Source: Bacillus rubiinfantis (GTDB taxonomy: Bacteria > Bacillota > Bacilli > Bacillales > Cytobacillaceae). From it: a stretch of 64,000 nt of DNA. Both the position numbers and the translations under genes were made by a program. The notes beneath the pieces are model-generated. The model worked only from the letters and a program-made list of their open reading frames with translations. It did not search any database and was not told the origin of the DNA. The stretch's first letter is position 1. Every line of letters begins with the position of its first letter. Below, piece by piece: positions 57,504 through 64,000 of this stretch. The DNA is taken from the NCBI GenBank assembly GCA_000752035.1, contig CCFE01000021.1:1-64000 (forward strand), read 5' to 3'.

Positions 57504-57598
57504 ATGAAATTACATGCAAAAAAGCCAAGCATTTCATTATCTTATGGTAAAATGAAGAGAAGACATCACAGATGATTTTGACGATTTGAGGAGGATTT

Positions 57599-58279
57599 AT
57601 GAAAAAGAAATTATCGATTGCTATTGACGGCCCGGCTGCAGCTGGTAAAAGCACCGTAGCAAAAATTGTAGCAGAAAAATTGTCCTATCTTTATATTGAT
57701 ACAGGAGCAATGTATCGCGCTTTGACATATAAGTCCATTGCAAGCAAACTAAATATAGAAGATGAAGAAGCGATACTAGATTGTCTACTGTCAACAGAAA
57801 TTGACTTACTTCCATCAGAAAATGGGCAATTAGTCTATTTAGACCATCAAGATGTAACCCATGAAATTCGTACATCTGAGGTAACAAATTCCGTTTCAAT
57901 CGTTTCTAAACACCCTAAAGTTCGTGAAGAAATGGTGCGAAGACAGCAAAAGTTTGCAAACAACGGCGGTGTTGTAATGGATGGACGCGATATTGGGACA
58001 CATGTTCTGCCAAATGCAGACGTTAAAGTATTTCTACTTGCTAGTGTAAATGAAAGGGCCTTGCGCCGTCATAAGGAAAATGTACAAAAAGGCTATCCAT
58101 CTGATTTGGAAAAACTAAAGCAAGAAATCGCATTAAGAGATAAGATTGATTCAGAAAGGGAAGCTGCACCATTAAAAAAAGCCGAGGATGCAGTTGAAAT
58201 CGACACCACCTCATTGTCCATTCAAGATGTAGTCGACCAAATTATGGCTCTCGTGAATGAAAGGAATGGAGAAGAGTGA
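57599..58279 (+). CDS. cmk: Cytidylate kinase
   Basis: A 226-residue kinase that phosphorylates CMP and dCMP. P-loop GPAAAGKST (10-18), substrate motif YIDTGAMYRALTY, MDGRDIGTHVLP (NMP binding, about 127-138) and lid ERALRRHKEN...RDKIDSEREAAPL. GAGGAGG before the ATG. Overlaps plsC start by four bases. Confidence 0.95.
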   Translation: MKKKLSIAIDGPAAAGKSTVAKIVAEKLSYLYIDTGAMYRALTYKSIASKLNIEDEEAILDCLLSTEIDLLPSENGQLVYLDHQDVTHEIRTSEVTNSVSIVSKHPKVREEMVRRQQKFANNGGVVMDGRDIGTHVLPNADVKVFLLASVNERALRRHKENVQKGYPSDLEKLKQEIALRDKIDSEREAAPLKKAEDAVEIDTTSLSIQDVVDQIMALVNERNGEE

Positions 58280-58860
58280 CCTTTTATGGATTTGCTAGGG
58301 CGGTGGTAAGCGCAATTTTTAAACCATTGTACCGTGTTCAGGTTATTGGGCTTGAGAATTTTCCAAAAGAAGAGGGCGGAATCCTGCTCTGCTCTAACCA
58401 TATTCATAATTTTGACCCTATTATCGTAGGGATAACAGCACCAAGGCCGATTTATTTTATGGCAAAGGAAGAAGTATTTCGGGTTCCCTTGTTAGGTGAA
58501 ATTGTCAGAAAATGTAACGCCTTCCCGGTAAAACGCGGAATGAGTGATCGTGAAGCGCTTAGAAAAGGGTTAAGCGTTTTGAAAGAAGGTCATGTATTAG
58601 GTCTTTTCCCTGAAGGTACTAGAAGTAAAACAGGGGAATTAGGAAAAGGACTGGCAGGTGCAGGCTTTTTTGCTTTAAGAACGGATGCACTGGTCGTCCC
58701 GTGCGCTGTTATTGGCCCATATAGGAGCTTTCACAAGATAAAAGTAGTTTTTGGAAAACCGATAGATATGGGGAAGGTCAGAAAAGAAAAAGCGTCTGCA
58801 GAACAAGTTACTGAATTAATTATGTCAGAAATTCATAAACTTATTAAAGAGTATCGGTAA
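58276..58860 (+). CDS. plsC: 1-acyl-sn-glycerol-3-phosphate acyltransferase
   Basis: A 194-residue membrane-associated acyltransferase that makes phosphatidic acid from lysophosphatidate. HX4D motif in LCSNHIHNFDPI (H about 43, D about 48), PIYFMAKEE, and the substrate motif FPEGTRSKTGEL (about 112-123). GTG start with GGAGAAG inside the end of cmk; coupled translation. Confidence 0.93.
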   Translation: MTFYGFARAVVSAIFKPLYRVQVIGLENFPKEEGGILLCSNHIHNFDPIIVGITAPRPIYFMAKEEVFRVPLLGEIVRKCNAFPVKRGMSDREALRKGLSVLKEGHVLGLFPEGTRSKTGELGKGLAGAGFFALRTDALVVPCAVIGPYRSFHKIKVVFGKPIDMGKVRKEKASAEQVTELIMSEIHKLIKEYR

Positions 58861-59021
58861 GTTACTGCTTGACAAAATATCGTATTTGTAAGAAGTTATT
58901 AATTGAGATTCTTTTTTGAATATTCTTAGATTACCTGGACTTCTTTGCTTTCTGTCAAAGAAACGCAATTGTTAATAAACCGTTTTGCTTTGTAGTGGAA
59001 ATGGATTAAGGAGGAATACAT

Positions 59022-60161
59022 ATGTCAGAAGAATTGAATCAAGTAGAAGTAAAGAATTTTGAAGTGGGTGACAAAGTTACCGGACAAGTTACAAAGGTAG
59101 AAGAAAAGCAGGTATTAGTAGATATACAAGGAAGTAAACTTGATGGAATTATCCCAATTAGTGAACTTTCAAGCTTGCATATTGAGAAAGCAGCAGATGT
59201 TGTCCAAGATGGTGAAAAGCTAGATTTAGAAGTCTTAAAAGTGGAAGAAGAGGCATTAATTCTTTCTAAAAGGAAAGTCGATGCTGAAAAGGCCTGGGAA
59301 AGTTTAGAGCAAAAATTTCAGGCAGGGGAAATTATTGAAACTGAGGTTAAAGACGTTGTAAAAGGCGGCTTGGTAGTAGACCTAGGGGTCCGCGGATTTG
59401 TACCTGCATCCTTAGTTGAAACATTTTTCGTAGATGATTTCAGCGACTATAAAGGGCGTACATTAACATTTAAGATTGTTGAACTTGATAGAGATAAAAA
59501 TCGTTTAATTTTGTCACATCGTGCAGTTGTAGAGGAAGAAAAAGGAAAGCAAAAACAAAATCGTTTAGATGCCTTAGAGTCAGGCCAAGTGATTGAGGGA
59601 ACTGTCCAAAGAATTACCGATTTTGGTGCCTTCGTAGACATTGGTGGTATTGATGGACTTGTTCATATTTCTCAATTATCCTATGAACATGTTGAAAAAC
59701 CATCCGATGTGGTTCAAGAAGGACAAAAAGTTCAAGTAAAAGTATTAAGTGTTGATCGTGATAACGAAAGGATTTCTTTATCTATTAAAGAAACCTTACC
59801 AGGACCATGGTCAAATATTGCTGAAAAGGCCGCAAAAGGGAGTGTATTAACAGGCACTGTCAAGAGATTAGTTTCTTACGGGGCATTTGTTGAAGTTTTT
59901 CCTGGTGTAGAGGGACTTGTTCATATATCGCAGATAGCACATAAGCATATTGCAACACCTCATGAAGTATTAAAAGAAGGTCAAGAAGTGACTGTAAAAG
60001 TTTTGGATGTTAATGAAGACGAACAGCGCTTATCATTAAGTATAAAAGAACTGCTCGAGAAGGAAGCCGAGGAAAGATTTGAATACGAATTGCCTGAAGA
60101 AACGAAAGGATTCCAGCTTGGAGAAGTTATCGGTGATAAATTAAAAAATTTAAAAAAATAA
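59022..60161 (+). CDS. ypfD: S1-domain RNA-binding protein (ribosomal protein S1 homologue YpfD)
   Basis: A 379-residue acidic protein with four S1 OB-fold domains at about 15-86, 103-168, 187-256 and 272-342; the third and fourth have the classic GTVQRITDFGAFVDIGG...GLVHISQL and GTVKRLVSYGAFVEV...GLVHISQI patterns. Four domains instead of the six in proteobacterial S1 is normal for Bacillus, where the protein is not essential. AAGGAGG before the ATG. A 161-base leader without other genes precedes it. Confidence 0.92.
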   Translation: MSEELNQVEVKNFEVGDKVTGQVTKVEEKQVLVDIQGSKLDGIIPISELSSLHIEKAADVVQDGEKLDLEVLKVEEEALILSKRKVDAEKAWESLEQKFQAGEIIETEVKDVVKGGLVVDLGVRGFVPASLVETFFVDDFSDYKGRTLTFKIVELDRDKNRLILSHRAVVEEEKGKQKQNRLDALESGQVIEGTVQRITDFGAFVDIGGIDGLVHISQLSYEHVEKPSDVVQEGQKVQVKVLSVDRDNERISLSIKETLPGPWSNIAEKAAKGSVLTGTVKRLVSYGAFVEVFPGVEGLVHISQIAHKHIATPHEVLKEGQEVTVKVLDVNEDEQRLSLSIKELLEKEAEERFEYELPEETKGFQLGEVIGDKLKNLKK

Positions 60162-60173
60162 TGGTGATTGGAA

Positions 60174-61235
60174 TTGTCGAGATCTGAACGGAAATGGGAC
60201 CATATTCGCTTTGCACTCAAAAACCAGGAGAAAACATCTTCTGTATTTGATGAAATAAAATTCATTCATCAAAGTCTGCCAAATATTGGTATGTCCGATG
60301 TTCGATTAGATCACACGGTAGGCGAACTTTATTTAAGTTCGCCTATTTTTATCAATGCTATGACAGGTGGCGGCGGTGAAAAAACATATCGTATTAATAA
60401 GGAATTGGCACAAACAGCGAAGCAAACTGGGGTAGCAATGGCAGTTGGTTCGCAAATGGCTGCTATTAAAGATAAGAGTCAAAGATTTACTTTTGAAGTG
60501 GTTCGGAAAGAAAATCCTTCAGGAATTATTGTTGCGAACCTCGGAAGCGAAGCTACCCCTGACCAAGCAAAAGAGGCAGTAGAGATGATTGAGGCTAACG
60601 CTTTGCAAATACATTTAAACGTAATCCAAGAATTGACCATGCCAGAAGGTGATAGGGATTTTACTGGGGCTCTTCAAAGAATTGAAGCAATTGTTCGTTC
60701 TGTTAAAGTTCCGGTTATTATCAAAGAAGTTGGATTTGGCATGTCACGCGAAACCGTAAAGTTGCTGTCAAATATCGGAGCATTCGCAGTGGATGTTGGC
60801 GGCTTTGGAGGTACCAATTTTGCACAAATAGAAAATGAGCGCCGGAAAAGAGCGCTTAACTTTTTTACAGATTGGGGAATCCCTACTCCTGTTTCAATTA
60901 TTGAAGCAGCATCATTAATGGATCATCAGCTAGCAATAATTGGTTCTGGTGGGTTTCGAAGTGCGATTGATATTGTGAAGGGAATGGCATTAGGCGCAGA
61001 AGCCGTTGGATTAGCGGGATATTTTTTGCAAACATTAGTTAGGAAAGGAATTGACTCTTTAATTGAGGAAATTCAAACACTTCTTCAAGAAATGACGATA
61101 ATTATGACAGCGTTAGGAGCCTCTTGTATCGCTGATTTAAAACGGATACCACTGATTATTTCAGGTGAGACGTACCATTGGTTAAATGAAAGAGGAATTG
61201 ACACCAAACTCTATAGTCAACGTAGTTTATTGTAA
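60174..61235 (+). CDS. fni: Isopentenyl-diphosphate delta-isomerase, type 2 (FMN-dependent)
   Basis: A 353-residue FMN and NADPH-dependent isomerase that converts IPP to DMAPP. Motifs: FINAMTGGGGEKTYRINKEL (58-77), VGSQMAAI, LHLNV-type QIHLNVIQELTMPEGDR, VIIKEVGFGMSRET, DVGGFGGTNF and IGSGGFRSAIDIVKG. Two TTG codons are possible (60168 and 60174); the second gives the start MSRSERK that fits homologues. This is the type 2 enzyme, unrelated to type 1 Idi. Confidence 0.93.
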   Translation: MSRSERKWDHIRFALKNQEKTSSVFDEIKFIHQSLPNIGMSDVRLDHTVGELYLSSPIFINAMTGGGGEKTYRINKELAQTAKQTGVAMAVGSQMAAIKDKSQRFTFEVVRKENPSGIIVANLGSEATPDQAKEAVEMIEANALQIHLNVIQELTMPEGDRDFTGALQRIEAIVRSVKVPVIIKEVGFGMSRETVKLLSNIGAFAVDVGGFGGTNFAQIENERRKRALNFFTDWGIPTPVSIIEAASLMDHQLAIIGSGGFRSAIDIVKGMALGAEAVGLAGYFLQTLVRKGIDSLIEEIQTLLQEMTIIMTALGASCIADLKRIPLIISGETYHWLNERGIDTKLYSQRSLL

Positions 61236-61266
61236 AAAGCTCTCGCCTTAGCGAGAGCTTTATCTT
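61236..61266. terminator. Bidirectional terminator between fni and ypzI
   Basis: Perfect 11-bp stem AAAGCTCTCGC / GCGAGAGCTTT with a CTTA loop between convergent genes. Confidence 0.85.
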
Positions 61267-61400
61267 TTTCCATCATTCAAGCCTCTGGCTTCCTCTGGGC
61301 TGGATAATTTAGTTGCACCGGGATAATGCAATGCTTGGTCGCGATCAGATTCTACCCTTCTACTTGCTTTTAGCTTTTTTTCGTTACGGTCATTTCCCAT
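61260..61400 (-). CDS. ypzI: YpzI family protein (46 aa)
   Basis: The minus strand encodes 46 residues: MGNDRNEKKLKASRRVESDR, then DQALHYPGATKL and PEEARGLNDGKR. The block RVESDRDQALHYPGAT is the YpzI family signature. AAAGGAGGAGG precedes the ATG. Highly charged and probably unstructured; function unknown, possibly spore-related. Confidence 0.85.
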   Translation of the reverse strand: MGNDRNEKKLKASRRVESDRDQALHYPGATKLSSPEEARGLNDGKR

Positions 61401-61507
61401 GATTACACCTCCTCCTTTTAAGATGTTCATCGATGTAATTATTATTCAAGTTTGTATGAAAGGGAATACATCTGAGCAATAATGTGTATAGGTGGAGGTG
61501 TGCGTAT

Positions 61508-62116
61508 TTGGAAGGCGGAATCTTTTATTGGTGTTTCTGGGCAGCTTGGGTGTATATCACTTTTATACTAGGAAGGAGAAATCCTTATCGCTTAAAATTG
61601 GCAGTCATCGTGCTTAGTGTGCTCGCTTTTTCAACCAGCCATTTTAGGATAGGGACTATACAGGTAGCTTGGAGTGGCGTATTATTATTGTTATTTTCAT
61701 ACTCATTCCTGGCGCAGGCAAAAGTTCGATATATTTTATACTATTCATTTTGCTCATTAATCATATCTATTGCCTATTGTTCTTTCCATCTCTTTGAAGT
61801 CTTTGACCCAGTTTGGCTGCTATTTAAAAAAGAATGGATGATTAGTATTTGTATATGTTATTTGACGATACTCCTGCAAAAAAATATTAGCCACAGGCTT
61901 GTCATAGCGGTGAGTGGAACCATTCAAGGTGACTGTTTAACAGCCTTTATTTTTAATAAACTGCACATTTCTTATGCCGTAGCTGCACTCTCCTATTTGG
62001 ATATCTGCTCGCTTATTATGATGCTAATAGGATGTTGGAGCTTATTGGAAAAGGCAGGTGTTCTATTACATCATCATCTGCCTACTTTAGATAGAAATAA
62101 ACATAAATCTTCATAA
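61508..62116 (+). CDS. yphA: YphA (SeaA) membrane protein
   Basis: A 202-residue polytopic protein with about six membrane segments (IFYWCFWAAWVYITFILG, LAVIVLSVLAFSTSHF, WSGVLLLLFSYSFLAQA, YILYYSFCSLIISIAYCSF, and two near the C-terminus) ending in a hydrophilic tail. It corresponds in length, topology and position (before der) to YphA of B. subtilis, which affects spore properties. TTG at 61508 with GGAGGTG seven bases upstream is the best start; GTG 61484 lies before that site. Confidence 0.78.
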   Translation: MEGGIFYWCFWAAWVYITFILGRRNPYRLKLAVIVLSVLAFSTSHFRIGTIQVAWSGVLLLLFSYSFLAQAKVRYILYYSFCSLIISIAYCSFHLFEVFDPVWLLFKKEWMISICICYLTILLQKNISHRLVIAVSGTIQGDCLTAFIFNKLHISYAVAALSYLDICSLIMMLIGCWSLLEKAGVLLHHHLPTLDRNKHKSS

Positions 62117-62180
62117 TATGCTAATCATTACTCTTTCCATTGCGGAAGAGGATGACTATTTGTTAAAATATAAAGGTTAC

Positions 62181-62206
62181 CCCTTCTACGCTATAGAAGG
62201 GTTTGA
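62181..62206 (+). terminator. Terminator-like hairpin before der
   Basis: Perfect 8-bp stem CCCTTCTA / TAGAAGGG; T-run is short (TTT), so strength is uncertain. Confidence 0.5.
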
Positions 62207-62259
62207 TATATACATACTAATATTGCATGATTATTGGAGTAGAAAGGATGGCGATGTAA

Positions 62260-63570
62260 ATGGTTAAACCTGTTATTGCCATTGTTGGTAGACCTAATGT
62301 TGGAAAATCGACAATTTTCAACCGAATCGTAGGTGAACGAATTTCTATCGTCGAAGATGTTCCGGGTGTAACCCGAGATCGTATTTATAGTTCTGGAGAA
62401 TGGCTAACACATGATTTTAATATCATTGATACGGGAGGCATTGATATTGGGGATGAGCCGTTTTTAGAGCAAATCCGTCAGCAGGCAGAGGTAGCAATGG
62501 ATGAGGCGGACGTCATTATCTTTCTAACAAATGGAAGAGAAGGTGTTACGGCTGCAGATGAAGAAGTCGCCAAAATTTTATATAAAACAAAAAAACCAGT
62601 CGTGCTCGGAGTAAATAAGATAGACAATCCAGAAATGCGTGACCAAATTTATGACTTCTATGCCCTTGGCTTTGGTGAACCGATACCGATATCAGGATCC
62701 CATGGACTGGGAATTGGTGATTTACTTGACGAGGTAGCAAAACACTTTCCAAAAACAGAAGAAGCAGAGTATGCTGATGATGTAATCAAATTTTCTTTAA
62801 TTGGACGGCCAAATGTTGGGAAATCATCATTAGTCAATGCTATTTTAGGAGAAGAACGCGTTATTGTCAGCAATATTGCTGGAACAACCCGTGACGCAAT
62901 CGATTCAACTTATAGCTATGATGGACAAAAATATGTAATTATTGATACGGCGGGAATTAGAAAAAAAGGGAAAGTGTATGAAAACACCGAAAAATACAGT
63001 GTTTTACGTGCACTTCGGGCTATTGAACGCTCAGATGTTGTTTTGGTTGTGCTAAATGCTGAAGAAGGAATTATTGAACAAGACAAAAAAATTGCCGGGT
63101 ATGCCCATGAGGCTGGCAGAGCAGTAGTGATTGTTGTGAATAAATGGGATGCGGTCGAAAAAGATGAAAAGACAATGAAAGAATTTGAACAAAAAATTAG
63201 GGATCATTTCTTATTTTTGAATTATGCTCCAATTGTCTTTTTATCAGCAAAGACAAAAAAACGGATACACACATTATTGCCGATGATTAATCTGGCAAGT
63301 GAAAATCACTCGATGCGAGTTGAGACAAGTGTGTTAAATGATATTATTATGGATGCAGTGGCCATGAATCCGACACCGACTGATAAAGGAAAACGATTAA
63401 AAATCTATTACGCAACTCAAGTTTCAGTGAAACCGCCAACATTTGTAATCTTCGTTAATGAACCTGAGTTATTGCATTTTTCGTATGAACGATTTCTTGA
63501 AAACCGAATCAGAGATGCATTCGGCTTTGAAGGAACCCCGATAAAAATATTTGCTAGAGAAAGAAAATAA
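62260..63570 (+). CDS. der: Ribosome biogenesis GTPase Der (EngA)
   Basis: A 436-residue essential GTPase with two tandem G domains, needed for 50S maturation. G1 motifs GRPNVGKSTIFN (10-21) and GRPNVGKSSLVN (about 183-194); G3 DTGGID and DTAGIR; G4 NKID and NKWD; C-terminal KH-like domain (LKIYYATQVSVKPPTFVIFVNEPELLHFSYERFLENRIRDAF). Length matches B. subtilis (436). Confidence 0.96.
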   Translation: MVKPVIAIVGRPNVGKSTIFNRIVGERISIVEDVPGVTRDRIYSSGEWLTHDFNIIDTGGIDIGDEPFLEQIRQQAEVAMDEADVIIFLTNGREGVTAADEEVAKILYKTKKPVVLGVNKIDNPEMRDQIYDFYALGFGEPIPISGSHGLGIGDLLDEVAKHFPKTEEAEYADDVIKFSLIGRPNVGKSSLVNAILGEERVIVSNIAGTTRDAIDSTYSYDGQKYVIIDTAGIRKKGKVYENTEKYSVLRALRAIERSDVVLVVLNAEEGIIEQDKKIAGYAHEAGRAVVIVVNKWDAVEKDEKTMKEFEQKIRDHFLFLNYAPIVFLSAKTKKRIHTLLPMINLASENHSMRVETSVLNDIIMDAVAMNPTPTDKGKRLKIYYATQVSVKPPTFVIFVNEPELLHFSYERFLENRIRDAFGFEGTPIKIFARERK

Positions 63571-63591
63571 CGCTTAAGGTAGGTGCAATTG

Positions 63592-64000
63592 ATGGAAAAT
63601 AAAAAGGAAGTTATCACTATATTGGGTGCCGGAAGCTGGGGAACTGCCCTAGCGATGGTACTGGCTGACAACGGACATGAAGTTCGTCTTTGGAGTAATA
63701 GTGAGGAGCAAGTAAAGGAAATAAATGAGCAGCGTACAAATAAAAAGTATTTGCCGCAAGTCATTATTCCTGAGTTAATTACTGCTTATGCCTCTCTTCG
63801 GGATGCCTTGGAAAATATCCATACGGTCGTGCTTGCAGTACCTACTAAGGCGATTCGTGAGGTAGCAGGGAAAATGCGTCAGGTCCTAAAAGCATCGATC
63901 CTGTTAACCCATGTTAGTAAAGGGATTGAACCCGATACGCTTATGAGAATTTCCGAAATGATTAAGGAAGAAATGCCACCTGAATTATTAGAGGATGTTG
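63592..64000 (+). CDS. gpsA: NAD(P)H-dependent glycerol-3-phosphate dehydrogenase, 5' part
   Basis: An open frame from the ATG at 63592 runs through the window end; 136 residues are seen. The start VITILGAGSWGTALAMVLADNGH is the NAD-binding Rossmann motif (GxGxWG) of GpsA, followed by NKKYLPQVIIPE and VVLAVPTKAIREV, ILLTHVSKGIEP. It produces sn-glycerol 3-phosphate for phospholipids. Located 21 bases after der, AAGGTAGGTG before the ATG, same order as in B. subtilis. The C-terminal catalytic half is outside the window. Confidence 0.93.
   Translation, partial: MENKKEVITILGAGSWGTALAMVLADNGHEVRLWSNSEEQVKEINEQRTNKKYLPQVIIPELITAYASLRDALENIHTVVLAVPTKAIREVAGKMRQVLKASILLTHVSKGIEPDTLMRISEMIKEEMPPELLEDV

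Noticed and set aside
58861..59021. TTGACA at about 58869 as promoter of ypfD
   Set aside because: No -10 hexamer at acceptable spacing could be found.
1..64000. CRISPR arrays, tRNA, rRNA, prophage or complete insertion sequence
   Set aside because: No regularly spaced short repeats, no cloverleaf or rRNA sequence and no phage or transposase genes were seen on either strand.

Overview
The window comes from a low-GC, spore-forming member of the Bacillaceae. Nearly every gene from about 5.9 kb to the right end has a recognisable Bacillus subtilis counterpart, in the order yqkE-yqkF-mciZ-nudF ... spoIIM-fur-xerD-deoB ... dacF-spoIIA-sigF-spoVA-lysA ... scpAB-dacB-spmAB-rluB-resABCDE-sigX-rsiX ... 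fer-ypbBCDEF ... gudB-bdr-prsW-sleB-ypeB-cmk-ypfD-fni-der-gpsA. Genus cannot be fixed from this stretch alone; a Neobacillus, Cytobacillus or Bacillus-like organism fits. The window holds no rRNA, tRNA, CRISPR array, prophage or intact insertion sequence that I could recognise.

Bases 1-5640 are different in character. They form an AT-rich accessory island at the 3' end of an RHS/WapA-type polymorphic toxin locus. The island has three fragments that each begin with the same RHS-core DNA and continue into unrelated tips: a hydrophobic tip, a GHH/HNH nuclease tip, and a basic tip. Interspersed are at least six known or likely immunity genes: a small membrane protein, DUF2750, two SUKH (SMI1/KNR4) proteins, a HEAT-repeat protein, an LRR remnant and one acidic protein of unknown family. 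Most tips carry frameshifts or stops. The segment reads as a decaying reservoir of displaced toxin tips with retained immunity genes, and it is the least ordinary part of the window.

Bases 5.7-24.5 kb carry HMG-CoA lyase, yqkE/yqkF, the tiny FtsZ inhibitor gene mciZ, nudF with an endonuclease Q-like gene, spoIIM, fur with a PerR-box-like site, yqzK-xerD, the nucleoside genes deoB-pdp, and the sporulation cluster dacF / spoIIAA-AB-sigF / spoVAA-AB-AEa-AF, followed by lysA and ypuA. Three genes expected in the middle of spoVA (AC, AD, AEb) are absent. Bases 24.5-42.7 kb hold an orphan ribT, ypuF, scpAB, a superoxide dismutase, dacB-spmAB, rluB, the cytochrome c maturation genes resABC with the redox sensor pair resDE, sigX-rsiX, an M23/LysM cell-wall protein, an FMN riboswitch controlling the riboflavin importer ribU, and ferredoxin. 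Bases 42.8-64 kb hold ypbB-recQ-type helicase, ypbDEF, the cotJ spore-coat operon, an AcuB-like CBS protein, ypbG, mecB, gudB, bacillithiol disulfide reductase, asparaginase, prsW, sleB-ypeB, ypfB, cmk, plsC, an S1-domain protein, type 2 IPP isomerase, ypzI, yphA, der and the start of gpsA.

The shared themes are sporulation and germination (spoIIM, dacF, spoIIA, spoVA, dacB, spmAB, cotJ, sleB-ypeB, mciZ, yjcZ), with promoter-like motifs for sigma H, E and G in the expected places, and respiration and redox control (res genes, bdr, fer, sod, fur).
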